Of a DNA stretch of 64,000 nucleotides, positions 51,864 through 60,277 are shown piece by piece. The translations under genes were made by a program, and so were the position numbers. The stretch covers positions 62,001-126,000 of the forward strand of contig NZ_NPDD01000063.1 of the NCBI RefSeq assembly GCF_002272245.1, given 5' to 3'. The stretch's first letter is position 1, and every line of letters begins with the position of its first letter. The notes below the pieces were generated by a model. That model was not told where the DNA came from. It was given only the letters and a program-made list of their open reading frames with translations, and ran no database searches. Origin of the DNA: Bacillus sp. 7884-1. Lineage in GTDB: Bacteria; Bacillota; Bacilli; Bacillales; Cytobacillaceae.

Positions 51864-53894
51864 TTATTTAAATGGATTTGCTGCGTTTTTAAAGGTTTCA
51901 TATACCAAGCGTGGCTCTTCGTTGTCGAATCGCATTAATCCCATGGTAGAAATTCCGTTTATCTGTTGGTTATAGCCTAACCTTTGTTTATAATCTTTTA
52001 ACACCCAGAACGTATATCCGGCCATATAATCTAGACGGTTGGAATCTGTTACCTGGTTCCAGTGATTTAGGAATTTAGCGGATTGCCATTCTTCGGTCCC
52101 GGACGTTGTAGGTTCTCCATGTTTGAGTTCCTCTTCTGCATAGGCCCACGTTCCATTTTCCGTAATTAGTATCGGTTTATTAGGATGGTTTCTATGAACT
52201 GCTTCTAAAGTGGTCCCTAGGTCCTCATCCTTCATATAGAAATAACCGAAATATTCATTTAAACCGATGACATCTGCCAAGTCATAGGCTGGGTCCCAAC
52301 TGCTTCCAGATGCCCATGTGACAGGACGGTTTTGGATATCAACACTTTTGACAGCACTCTTCATATCCGAAAGCCAGTCACGGTAAACTTGCTGATCATC
52401 CCAAATTTGAGACTCATTTTGTAATGACCACATGATAACAGAAGGGCGATTAATTTGATTCCATGCCATACTTAATACTAATGCTCTTGAAAGTCCGTAT
52501 GAGTTTGTTTGTAACGCTTCTTGCTTCGTATCAAGCCACATATTATCAACATCATCTAATACCATTAATCCATGCTTATCAGCAAAATCATATACATAGG
52601 GGTGACGGTTGTAGTGACTGTTACGAATAAAGTTTGCATTTACATTCAGAACATGATTCAACTCGGTATCATACTCTTCAATTGTCATAGATTTTCCATT
52701 TGCAGCTGTTTCCTCATGCCAGTTAAGACCTTTTAAAAATACCTGTTCTCCATTTAATGTTAATTTACTACCCTCTGTAGCAATTGTTCGCATTCCATAA
52801 TTTGTTGAAAGACTGTCATCAACGGAGCCAATTCCACTCTGTGTAACTTGACCTTCACCTTTTCCCTTATAAAGAGTTGCGGTTACTTCATATAGAGTAG
52901 GGGAGTCCGGTGTCCAATAGCTTGCACTCTTAATATCAAAATCCATTGAGACCACTTTTACTTCGCCTGGATTTAATTCTATTTCCTTTGACTTAGGCTT
53001 TCCTCCAGTTTGTTCACCTGGATCTACAACTAGTTGACGTTCTACTTTTTTATCTCCATGATTATATACAACCACTTTTGTTGTTAAAGTATGATCACCT
53101 GTTGAAGTAAGGATTTTACTAACATTTACATTTGATGTTGCCTCCAAATACACGCTGCGTGTAATTCCTGCATATCGCCAGTAGTCTACAGGTTTGTATG
53201 GCAGTTCCACGTCATTGGTAACAGGCTTCGCATCCGGACTTGTATAAGAATCAAAGTCTGCTCTGCGATGTACTCGAACCGCAATCACATTATCTTTCCC
53301 TGGTTGTAAATATTCACTAACATTAAGCGCAAAAGGGGTATTTCCACCTTCATGTTCGCCTACAAAATGACCATTAATATAAACCCATGCACGATAGTTA
53401 ACGCCGAGAAAATTAAGTTTTACGAATTGATTTTTCCAACTGGCATCAGGTGAAAAGTGTGTCCGGAACCAGGCGTCACCATCGTAAAATGCCGTTCCTT
53501 CACCAAAATTCGAACCATCGTATGTACCAAACCCAGGTGTATCATAAAGATCCCAGCTGCCCGGCACCTTTTCTTGCTGCCAATTTGAATCATTATAATC
53601 TTTTTGGTACCATTTTTCAGTCATCCCTTGACTATTGGTATCCATGGCAAATTTCCATTTCCCATCAAGTGATAAGTAGCTTCTACTCCGCTCTTCTTGT
53701 GTCCAAGTATCAAACGATGGGACTGGTTCACCATATTGAAACAAAACGTTTGTTCCATCAATGGATTTCACCTCCGTGTTCATTGGCTCACGGTCTGCCA
53801 CGGTTGGATTAGTGTTTGCATATGCTCCTCCAGTAAAAAGGGTAGAACTGAGAAGAAGAATTCCTATCCCGAGTTTAGTAAATTTTCGAAACAT
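51864..53894 (-). CDS. Secreted glycoside hydrolase family 2 (beta-glucuronidase/beta-galactosidase type)
   Basis: 676 aa. Signal peptide about 1-26 ending 'GGAYA'. GH2 order: N-terminal sugar-binding jelly roll (about 65-260, 'RSYLSLDGKWKFAMD'), immunoglobulin-like domain (about 260-370), TIM barrel from about 375 with 'LKGLNWHEE', acid/base Glu in 'WSLQNESQIW' (near 493) and nucleophile Glu in 'LITENGTWA' (near 576). Export of a GH2 enzyme is less common in Bacillaceae. No transporter gene is next to it. Two TGAAAC-SG-GTTTCA palindromes lie upstream. Exact substrate not determined. Confidence 0.91.
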   Translation of the reverse strand: MFRKFTKLGIGILLLSSTLFTGGAYANTNPTVADREPMNTEVKSIDGTNVLFQYGEPVPSFDTWTQEERSRSYLSLDGKWKFAMDTNSQGMTEKWYQKDYNDSNWQQEKVPGSWDLYDTPGFGTYDGSNFGEGTAFYDGDAWFRTHFSPDASWKNQFVKLNFLGVNYRAWVYINGHFVGEHEGGNTPFALNVSEYLQPGKDNVIAVRVHRRADFDSYTSPDAKPVTNDVELPYKPVDYWRYAGITRSVYLEATSNVNVSKILTSTGDHTLTTKVVVYNHGDKKVERQLVVDPGEQTGGKPKSKEIELNPGEVKVVSMDFDIKSASYWTPDSPTLYEVTATLYKGKGEGQVTQSGIGSVDDSLSTNYGMRTIATEGSKLTLNGEQVFLKGLNWHEETAANGKSMTIEEYDTELNHVLNVNANFIRNSHYNRHPYVYDFADKHGLMVLDDVDNMWLDTKQEALQTNSYGLSRALVLSMAWNQINRPSVIMWSLQNESQIWDDQQVYRDWLSDMKSAVKSVDIQNRPVTWASGSSWDPAYDLADVIGLNEYFGYFYMKDEDLGTTLEAVHRNHPNKPILITENGTWAYAEEELKHGEPTTSGTEEWQSAKFLNHWNQVTDSNRLDYMAGYTFWVLKDYKQRLGYNQQINGISTMGLMRFDNEEPRLVYETFKNAANPFK

Positions 53895-53923
53895 AATAGA
53901 CCTCCAGTCTTAATGTTTTTCTT

Positions 53924-53937
53924 TGAAACCGGTTTCA
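53924..53937. promoter_or_regulatory. cre/LacI-type palindrome near the GH2 start
   Basis: TGAAACCGGTTTCA, perfect 14-base palindrome, also fits the CcpA consensus; 30 bases upstream of the GH2 ATG. Confidence 0.7.
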
Positions 53938-53966
53938 TAATACAAAATGAAGAAAACTAAACAAAA

Positions 53967-54008
53967 TGGCATACACTTATTTAGTGTAAATTATCTCTTG
54001 GCATACAC
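53967..54008. repeat. Direct repeat TGGCATACAC
   Basis: TGGCATACAC occurs at 53967-53976 and 53999-54008, 32 bases apart (three helical turns), between the two palindromes. Possible activator sites; an AAGGAGG followed by a 7-codon frame lies on the minus strand beside the second copy. Confidence 0.4.
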
Positions 54009-54080
54009 CTCCTTAAAAATACTTAGAAGTAATTTAACTTATCTAATCGCCAGCTAAAGTTCCAATTTGGCTTGTTTTAT

Positions 54081-54094
54081 GAAACGGGTTTCAT
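54081..54094. promoter_or_regulatory. LacI-type palindrome upstream of the GH2 gene
   Basis: TGAAACGGGTTTCA, a near-palindrome related to the site at 53924, about 157 bases away. The gap 53895-54339 holds these sites and the dagK terminator; no gene is seen in it. Confidence 0.6.
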
Positions 54095-54308
54095 TTTTAT
54101 AAACGCTTCCAAAATACAGAATATTTAATAATTACCATTAAATAGTAACAATCCTAAGCTTAATATGTAAAGTAACTTAAGTACTAGCTGATTATAGACG
54201 TAAAGTAGGATTTTGAATTCAGAATTACTTAATCGAAGTGTGCGAAAAGTAGGAAATCACTGAATAAAGATTGTAAGGATAAACAGAACTTCATTTCCTT
54301 TAAAATAG

Positions 54309-54340
54309 AAAAGTCCGTTCCACATTGGAACGAACTTTTT
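54309..54340 (-). terminator. Terminator of dagK
   Basis: AAGTCCGTTCC / GGAACGAACTTTTT with a 5-base loop, overlapping the dagK stop region. Confidence 0.85.
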
Positions 54341-55284
54341 CAGCTATATCTTTGACCCGGTACCCAATCCGTTGGTTTATCGAGTGGTCGAATGTCATCG
54401 AGTGGAACAAATACCTCTAAATGCCTGTATAGATTTGCGAACTCTGCCGGCAGTAACCCGCCAAATTCACCATCAAGATTTATTTGTACCTTTTCATTCG
54501 AATGTACTTTAATTCGGCTCGCTTTCGCATAAATGACATTTGGATCATTTACATGCTCTCCGCGAATCGCTAAAGTTGCGACCCGAACAAACTCCGCCAA
54601 ATTAATTTTTTTCAATATCAGCAATGAAAATAAACCATCGTTGATCGATGAATCTGGCGCAATCTTTTCGAAGCCGCCGATTGAATTCGTCAGCCCCACA
54701 AGGAATAGCATTGCTTCCCCTTCAAAAAGCTTTCCATCATACTCAATACTAACGTCCGAGGGCTTAATGGAAGGGAGCATTTCCATCCCTTTTAAATAGT
54801 AGGCAAGCTGTCCAAGCATTGTTTTTAATTTACTCGGAACTTCGTATGTAAGCTCCGTGATTCTGCCGCCGCCTGCAATATTAATAAAATATCGATCATT
54901 GATTCGGCCAATATCCACAGGAATCATTTCACCTTTTGTGATAATATCCACTGCAGCACCAATATCTCTTGGTATATGAAGGGCTCTTGCAAAATCGTTC
55001 GTTGTACCTGCTGGAATAATCCCCAACTTTGGTCTGTACTCCTGCTCTGCAAGGCCATTGACCACTTCATTTATGGTACCATCACCACCTGCAGCAATTA
55101 CAACATCATATTGTCGTTCAACTGCTATCCTAGCCGCAGCCGTTGCATCACCTGCACCCGTCGTCGCATGGCAAGAAGCTTCATACCCGGCAACTTCAAG
55201 CTTCTCCAGAATCTCTGCCAGATGGCGCTTTAGAATTTCCCGTCCTGAAGTGGGGTTATATATTAATCGTGCTCGTTTCATCAT
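54340..55284 (-). CDS. dagK: Diacylglycerol kinase (DagK/DgkB)
   Basis: 314 aa. Starts 'RARLIYNPTSGRE' and has the catalytic ATP motif 'GGDGTINEVVNGL' (residues 66-78) and 'GIIPAGTTNDFARAL'; C-terminal beta-sandwich with 'VQINLDGEFGGLLPAEF'. Phosphorylates diacylglycerol to phosphatidic acid for lipid recycling after lipoteichoic acid synthesis. In B. subtilis dgkB lies between the gatCAB region and rlmCD; the relative order is kept here. Confidence 0.93.
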   Translation of the reverse strand: MMKRARLIYNPTSGREILKRHLAEILEKLEVAGYEASCHATTGAGDATAAARIAVERQYDVVIAAGGDGTINEVVNGLAEQEYRPKLGIIPAGTTNDFARALHIPRDIGAAVDIITKGEMIPVDIGRINDRYFINIAGGGRITELTYEVPSKLKTMLGQLAYYLKGMEMLPSIKPSDVSIEYDGKLFEGEAMLFLVGLTNSIGGFEKIAPDSSINDGLFSLLILKKINLAEFVRVATLAIRGEHVNDPNVIYAKASRIKVHSNEKVQINLDGEFGGLLPAEFANLYRHLEVFVPLDDIRPLDKPTDWVPGQRYS

Positions 55285-55462
55285 TCATCATCCTATTTCT
55301 ATGAAATCAATAAATGGCATATGATGGGTCTTCCTATATTCTACCAATTTACCCTTTAGCTTACAATTATTAACCCAAGACACAATTATTATTCTATCCA
55401 TTTCACTGCCGTCTACTATCATACCTTTTTTTTATTTTTTTGCAAAAAATAAGATGTGATAA

Positions 55463-56374
55463 TTAATTCGAATTCAAACTGACATATTGAGTATTGGTGA
55501 TATTAATACGATACTTACCCTCACCAGACTGATATTCTGCGTTTCTTTCAATACCTTCATTTGGATCCCCTTTTTCCGTTACCTGCCATGCTCCATCTTT
55601 ACCATTTACTTCACTTACACCAACGGCTGCAATATTCAAATTGCTATTTTCAGCAACCTTGACATCTATTGATGATGCACCATTTATACTCCAGTCATTT
55701 TCAAGCGCACGCGGGTTTAACGTAAGGTCATTTCCGTTTCCAATAACCTCAAGTTTCACACCTTTTGGGATTAGAATGGTTGAGGCAATTTTTGGATGAC
55801 TATAAAATGGTCCCAATTTATTTGGAAGTGTCTTAACATTTATATAAAGTGTATCTCCCTTTTTATTGGCATATACATATTCATCCGCACTCTTAACAAG
55901 CTTTTCCTTTTTGGATGTCTGTGTCCGATACGTTCCAAACATTGAGACCTCTTGCTCATCGGTTGCTTCAATCGTTGTTTGGTAGCCTACTGTTCTTAGG
56001 ACAACCCGTTTAATACTATCATCCATTTGATAGGAAAAGTCAGGCAGTTCAAAAGATCGTTCTTCCCTCGCAACGACATCTTCTACTTTCTCCATGATTC
56101 CTGTTGCACTAAGCATTGCAAACACAATTCCCACTGTTCCTAACAGACCAACAAAGATAATACTTAAAAAATCATATTTTAAAACTGGCTTCTCCTGCCG
56201 CGAGAAAAATAAGTAGAGGAGAATTTCAATCCCAAGAACGATTAATAAAATTGGCCACCATGCTGTCATCACATGAACAAGATCAAATCCTAGAAAACGT
56301 GAAAGAAAAAGGAAGAGGCCAAGGAATACTAGCGAAGCCCCCATCGAAAACGTACCAACACGCCATGTTCTCAT
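55463..56374 (-). CDS. Membrane protein with LiaF-like/DUF-type C-terminal domain, last gene of the ECF sigma operon
   Basis: 303 aa. Three or four N-terminal membrane helices ('MGASLVFLGLFLFLSRFLGFD', 'WWPILLIVLGIEILLYLFF', 'IIFVGLLGTVGIVFAML'), then a beta-rich extracytoplasmic domain (about 105-300) like the beta-helix of LiaF/adhesin-type envelope-stress proteins. Its ATG overlaps the stop of the 30-residue gene (ATGA). By position it belongs to the sigma regulon and likely senses or reports envelope stress. Exact family uncertain. Confidence 0.7.
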   Translation of the reverse strand: MRTWRVGTFSMGASLVFLGLFLFLSRFLGFDLVHVMTAWWPILLIVLGIEILLYLFFSRQEKPVLKYDFLSIIFVGLLGTVGIVFAMLSATGIMEKVEDVVAREERSFELPDFSYQMDDSIKRVVLRTVGYQTTIEATDEQEVSMFGTYRTQTSKKEKLVKSADEYVYANKKGDTLYINVKTLPNKLGPFYSHPKIASTILIPKGVKLEVIGNGNDLTLNPRALENDWSINGASSIDVKVAENSNLNIAAVGVSEVNGKDGAWQVTEKGDPNEGIERNAEYQSGEGKYRINITNTQYVSLNSN

Positions 56375-56463
56375 ATCTGCCCTTCCTTTCTTTTTCTAAA
56401 AAGAAAACCAATTCCAGCCCCGATTAATAGAACTCCTGTTAGTGTATTCTTCCATTTTTTCAT
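56371..56463 (-). CDS. 30-residue membrane microprotein
   Basis: ATG 56463 preceded by GGGAGGAAGGG. The peptide is MKKWKN, a hydrophobic segment with GxGxG-like spacing ('GVLLIGAGIGFLF'), and a basic end 'RKRKEG'. Its start overlaps the stop of the 359-aa gene (ATGA) and its stop overlaps the next ATG (ATGA). The tight coupling argues strongly that it is a real gene. Function unknown; perhaps a small partner of the neighbouring membrane proteins. Confidence 0.75.
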   Translation of the reverse strand: MKKWKNTLTGVLLIGAGIGFLFRKRKEGQI

Positions 56464-57539
56464 GATTTCCCTTCCTCCCTTTTTTGCTTGCTTCCGGATA
56501 ATAGCTTTATACCCCCGCCAATTAACAGCACACAGACAAGGCCCGTTTGAAAATATCGTTGTATCCAAAACATTAAGTCAATTTGGATGATATTAGAGAT
56601 CATTGGAGAGAAGACTGGAATCACCACATTCATGAATAGGTAGTAAAGCCCCATAACAACTAATCCAATTCCAACCCACTTCTGATGATTAATTAAGTAA
56701 GAAATAATCGGAACATCCTCGATTTCTTCCTCACCATATTTTGATACCTTTTGCATGGCATCAAAAAAGCTGTAAAACCAGATAATTGGTATCAAGAACA
56801 GAAAAATCCCTAGACGTAAAACATCTAAAATATAGATAGAGAACAAGAAGGCTGCCATCAACTGAATTCCGCGTTGTTGTAAGCCTAAATACAAGTGTCC
56901 TGCACCAGGAAAAATCGAGAGGAAGGTTGCAATGGACTTGCTTTTCTTCCCATCATCTCTGCGTGTTTCAAAGTCTTCAAAGATCGTCCGGTCAATGAGC
57001 TCCTCACCGCGCTGTTTTTTATTCAACTGTTGTACCGAGTCAAAAAATCCATACACCCAGATTATCGGCAAACCCATTAAGAATACAAGAAACTCTGAAC
57101 GACTGCTTAGAGCCGTTATAAAAATCACCATAATACCAAGTCCTAAAAACGCTGCTAACAATGTGAGCCCCCGGTTCATCAGTCCTAGCTGGAAATGGCC
57201 TAAGCCTGGGACAAACGACAGCACAATCGTATAGAACCGTTCTGATTCCTGTGTAACCTGTGCTTGAGGTTCATCGGGATTTGTTGTCCTTATTGCTTTC
57301 TTTTGTTTGGAAATTTGAACACCCAAGTCAATAAAACTAACTAAATAAATAAAGATACCCACCATAAAGCACAATATAGCCACTTCACCATTGTTGGTGG
57401 GAAATAACGCAATGACTGTAATGAAAGCTAATCCCACCACAGACATTAAATAAAGCACTCCCCGTATCATGTTACCGAAATAGATATGACCGAGGCCTGG
57501 GAATAGCGATAGTGTTAACGCCTTCGTTGAACTTTTCAT
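56460..57539 (-). CDS. Polytopic membrane protein with three TM2-like repeats
   Basis: 359 aa, about nine to ten membrane helices. A repeat unit occurs three times: 'LFPGLGHIYFGNMIRGVLYL' (near residue 12), 'FVPGLGHFQLGLMNRGLTLL' (near 109) and 'IFPGAGHLYLGLQQRGIQLM' (near 209). Each is followed by two helices and an FxDxxxQ-type motif ('FIDLGVQISKQ', 'FFDSVQQLNKK', 'FFDAMQKVSK'). This pattern recalls TM2-domain proteins, here triplicated. ATG overlaps the anti-sigma stop (ATGA). Function unknown; probably works with the sigma/anti-sigma pair. Confidence 0.8.
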   Translation of the reverse strand: MKSSTKALTLSLFPGLGHIYFGNMIRGVLYLMSVVGLAFITVIALFPTNNGEVAILCFMVGIFIYLVSFIDLGVQISKQKKAIRTTNPDEPQAQVTQESERFYTIVLSFVPGLGHFQLGLMNRGLTLLAAFLGLGIMVIFITALSSRSEFLVFLMGLPIIWVYGFFDSVQQLNKKQRGEELIDRTIFEDFETRRDDGKKSKSIATFLSIFPGAGHLYLGLQQRGIQLMAAFLFSIYILDVLRLGIFLFLIPIIWFYSFFDAMQKVSKYGEEEIEDVPIISYLINHQKWVGIGLVVMGLYYLFMNVVIPVFSPMISNIIQIDLMFWIQRYFQTGLVCVLLIGGGIKLLSGSKQKREEGKS

Positions 57540-58018
57540 TTTTTATTTGCCTCCTTTTTCTCCAAAGAATCCATCCATGCAAAGGTTTTATCAATAACGC
57601 CTTCTGTCACCGAAGGTTTTTTTTCCTTCATATTCTGCGGTGCTTCTACAGCACTTGCATAAGTAGCAAGAGACTGAAACACGCCTGAAAAGGTAAGCAA
57701 TAAAGTAGCTGCTGCGGCTAATAAATAATGAAACGCAACCTGTTGATAAAATGGCTTTTTAGCCTTTACTGCTTGTTTTTGTACCTCAGGTTTTTTATTG
57801 CTTGCCTCTTGTTTCGATATATCTGCCATTACCAAGTCTGTAAAGCTGGACTCATTTGAAAGGATTGGAAGTGATGATTCATGGACAGATACTGCTTGTA
57901 AGTAAAGCTCCAGACATTGGTCGCATGTATATAAGTGACTTTCAAATTCCTCACGGGTCTTTTCATTTGTTTCATCTTTAACGTAATTCAACCACTCATC
58001 GTAACTAAAATGCTTCAT
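57536..58018 (-). CDS. Anti-sigma factor with zinc-finger (zf-HC2) domain
   Basis: 160 aa from ATG 58018 (GGAGG upstream), overlapping the sigma stop (ATGA). N-terminal zinc motif 'HLYTCDQC' (H-x3-C-x2-C, near residues 29-36), a linker, one membrane helix (about 98-115, 'FHYLLAAAATLLLTFSGVF') and a short outer part. This is the layout of RsiW/RsiX-type anti-sigma factors that hold their sigma at the membrane until regulated proteolysis frees it. Partner: the ECF sigma gene directly upstream. Confidence 0.88.
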   Translation of the reverse strand: MKHFSYDEWLNYVKDETNEKTREEFESHLYTCDQCLELYLQAVSVHESSLPILSNESSFTDLVMADISKQEASNKKPEVQKQAVKAKKPFYQQVAFHYLLAAAATLLLTFSGVFQSLATYASAVEAPQNMKEKKPSVTEGVIDKTFAWMDSLEKKEANKK

Positions 58019-58560
58019 GAAAAATCGTCCTCCTTCCAATTCTTTTTCATCCAAATACGCGCACGGTACAGCTTCGTTTCAATTGTTTTCACCTGTACAT
58101 TTTGTTCCTCGGCCAATTGCTGATAACTTTTTTCAGCTATATAAAAACCGTAAATGACTTCTCGATAATTCTCAGGAAGCTCATCAAGTCTTTTTCTTAC
58201 GAGCCTTTGCCTTTCATTAACGATAAGTTCTTTCTCAACACCATCCTTTGGAGTACCTAGTACCTGCTGCTCCAAAGCGGCCGCCACTTCTTCTTTTCTT
58301 CGTGCTTGCTTTCTCTTTATATCGATTGCATGATTTACAGCTATTCTGGTCATCCAAGTCTTAAAGCCTTGGCTTTCGTATTGGGAGAGAGAGTTATATA
58401 TTTTCATAAATACTTCTTGAGCGGCATCTTCCGCTTCCTTTTGATCACGAAGAACAGCAAAGACAGTCCGGAACACATCATTGCGGTACTTCTCAACCAA
58501 AAGGCGAAAGGCATGATCACTGCCGTCCATTACTTTTTGTATTAAAACTGAATCACTAAT
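58015..58560 (-). CDS. ECF RNA polymerase sigma factor, probable ATT start
   Basis: 181 aa counted from ATT 58560. Region 2 is 'LIQKVMDGSDHAFRLLVEKYRNDVFRT..AEDAAQEVFMKIYNSL', region 4 'LDELPENYREVIYGFYIAEKSYQQLAEEQNVQVKTIETKLYRARIWMKK'. Region 2 begins at once after ATT, and the next ATG (58530) would cut into it; the ATT has GGGGGAG eight bases upstream. The longer frame to 58698 runs through the preceding terminator. First gene of a five-gene operon. ECF factors of this type respond to envelope stress and usually autoregulate. Confidence 0.82.
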   Translation of the reverse strand: MSDSVLIQKVMDGSDHAFRLLVEKYRNDVFRTVFAVLRDQKEAEDAAQEVFMKIYNSLSQYESQGFKTWMTRIAVNHAIDIKRKQARRKEEVAAALEQQVLGTPKDGVEKELIVNERQRLVRKRLDELPENYREVIYGFYIAEKSYQQLAEEQNVQVKTIETKLYRARIWMKKNWKEDDFS

Positions 58561-58673
58561 CGCTCTCTCCCCCTTTCTTTTGCGACCTTCACCATAATAG
58601 ACGAGATGATTGTTACAAACCCCTACACTATTAAAAAAATTATTTTTCTTTTCTTTTAATAAAATAGTAGCAT

Positions 58674-58706
58674 AAAAAAACGTGCGAGGTATTCGCACGT
58701 TTTTGA
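58674..58706 (-). terminator. Terminator of the methyltransferase gene
   Basis: AAAAACGTGCGA / TCGCACGTTTTT with a 5-base loop; symmetrical, so also works rightward. Confidence 0.9.
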
Positions 58707-58723
58707 TTTATCGAGTCTTTCTT

Positions 58724-59506
58724 CTATTCTTGCAGCCTTAATATACAAACATTACATTCGTGTGGAATAATGTAAGGCTCGTGGTCTGTTAAGGATTCTT
58801 TTAAGTCTTGAAGTGCATTTCCTCTTACCTTCTCATCTAATCCTGCAAGCCAGGAGACAGATTCCATTCTCTCTATCCATTCTTCCTTTGAAAAGGTAAC
58901 TGAATAGTTTAATCTATAAAAATCACGTAACTCAAATCCATTGTTTTGCCATTCATCAAACCACTCAATAGGATATCCGTTTATTCTCTGCTTAGATTCC
59001 GCTTTAGCCCCAGCAGGTTTTAATCCGCCACTTACGTATTTAGTTAAGACCTTGAATGTCTTCTCAACCACTCCAGAACCAGTAAGGAAGCCAGAATCTA
59101 CTACTATTAATGTACCTTTTTCTTTTAATATTCGTTTAATTTCTCGAATTGCGCTATCACGGTCAAACCAATGCCAGGCACGCATTACGGTTACGATATC
59201 ATACTGAGAATCTTGTAAACCCGTACTCTCAGAACTTGCTTGCATATAAGGAATTTTATAGTTTTTTGACCTATTTAATTCATTTGCATATTTCAGTAAT
59301 TCTTTAGACGGATCTACGCCAATAACATCTGCTTTTCTCATTGCCATTTTCCTTGTAAAGGCACCTGTACCGCAGCCAATATCCGCTACTTTTCTCCCAT
59401 CAAAATAAACTCCTCGGATGTATAGGCTATCCATTAAACTTACAGGTATATCTTCTCTCGCTTTCGCATAACTTTTAGCAACTTGACCAAAATTTATATG
59501 CTCCAT
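58724..59506 (-). CDS. Class I SAM-dependent methyltransferase
   Basis: 260 aa, ATG 59506 with AAGGGGCGAC upstream. Motif I 'KVADIGCGTGAFTRKMA' (near residue 36), then 'VIGVDPSKELLKYAN' and 'YDIVTVMRAWHWFDRDSAIREIKRIL', the order of methyltransferase-11 type proteins acting on small molecules. Single gene with its own terminator. Substrate unknown. Confidence 0.87.
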   Translation of the reverse strand: MEHINFGQVAKSYAKAREDIPVSLMDSLYIRGVYFDGRKVADIGCGTGAFTRKMAMRKADVIGVDPSKELLKYANELNRSKNYKIPYMQASSESTGLQDSQYDIVTVMRAWHWFDRDSAIREIKRILKEKGTLIVVDSGFLTGSGVVEKTFKVLTKYVSGGLKPAGAKAESKQRINGYPIEWFDEWQNNGFELRDFYRLNYSVTFSKEEWIERMESVSWLAGLDEKVRGNALQDLKESLTDHEPYIIPHECNVCILRLQE

Positions 59507-59615
59507 GTCGGTCGCCCCTTTAATATTTCCTATTTCAGGAATTATTAAAATAATACCATTGATGTATGGTAAAATGCTATTGTTATAGAAGATACTCTGA
59601 CAAAGGAATGATGAT

Positions 59616-60242
59616 ATGCTTTGGTTGTTGCTCCTTTCCTCCTATTTGATTGGAAGCATTCCGACTGCGCTGATTGTGGGCAAGCTGGTCTTTGGGGTTG
59701 ATATTCGCGACCATGGAAGCAAAAATCCTGGTGCCACGAACACATTAAGGGTTCTTGGAAAAGGATCTGCCATTATCGTGGTACTCGTCGATATTGGTAA
59801 AGGGGCACTCGCTGCTTACCTTCCTTTATATTTCACCCTTGATGTCGAACCACTTTACTTTGGTCTGATGGCAGTAGTAGGACATTGCTATCCTATTTTT
59901 GCCGGTTTTCGCGGTGGAAAAGCAATCGCTACAACTGCTGGAACTTTAGCAGTAGCAAGTTTCCCATTAGCTTTACTTGCATATGCAACGTTCTTCTTGG
60001 TAATATTTTTAACAAAATACGTATTTTTCGGCTCAATTTCTGTAGGACTTAGCTTGCTGATTTATTCTTATTTTTCACCAGAAATTAAATTTGAACTTAT
60101 CTTTTTATTTTTTACTTTATTTTTGATTTATCTTCACCGTTCTAATATACGTAACCTAATTCTTGGAATCGAACCCAAAATTAACGACAAGAACCTAATT
60201 AACGACCGGATTCCACCTAAGAATAACGGATTAAAAATGTAA
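59616..60242 (+). CDS. plsY: Glycerol-3-phosphate acyltransferase PlsY
   Basis: 208 aa, five or more membrane helices. PlsY motifs: 'YLIGSIPTALIVGKL' (motif 1), 'HGSKNPGATNTLRVLGKGSA' (motif 2), 'GHCYPIFAGFRGGKAIATTAG' (motif 3). Transfers acyl groups from acyl-phosphate to glycerol-3-phosphate, the first step of phospholipid synthesis with PlsX. The C-terminal tail is a little longer than usual and hydrophilic. Bacillus genomes often carry a second PlsY-like gene, so this may be a paralog. Confidence 0.91.
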   Translation: MLWLLLLSSYLIGSIPTALIVGKLVFGVDIRDHGSKNPGATNTLRVLGKGSAIIVVLVDIGKGALAAYLPLYFTLDVEPLYFGLMAVVGHCYPIFAGFRGGKAIATTAGTLAVASFPLALLAYATFFLVIFLTKYVFFGSISVGLSLLIYSYFSPEIKFELIFLFFTLFLIYLHRSNIRNLILGIEPKINDKNLINDRIPPKNNGLKM

Positions 60243-60277
60243 AAATCCCTGGCTGAAAACGCCAGGGATTTATTTTT
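60241..60277. terminator. Bidirectional terminator between plsY and the thioredoxin-like gene
   Basis: ATCCCTGGC / GCCAGGGAT with a 7-base loop, A-run before and TTTATTTTT after. Confidence 0.9.

Noticed and set aside
58590-58620. ECF-type autoregulatory promoter TGTAAC...CGTC upstream of the sigma gene
   Set aside because: The two elements are only 8 bases apart, too close for a -35/-10 pair.
58561-58698. Sigma factor start at 58698
   Set aside because: The frame there is formed by the terminator hairpin of the preceding gene and has no ribosome site.
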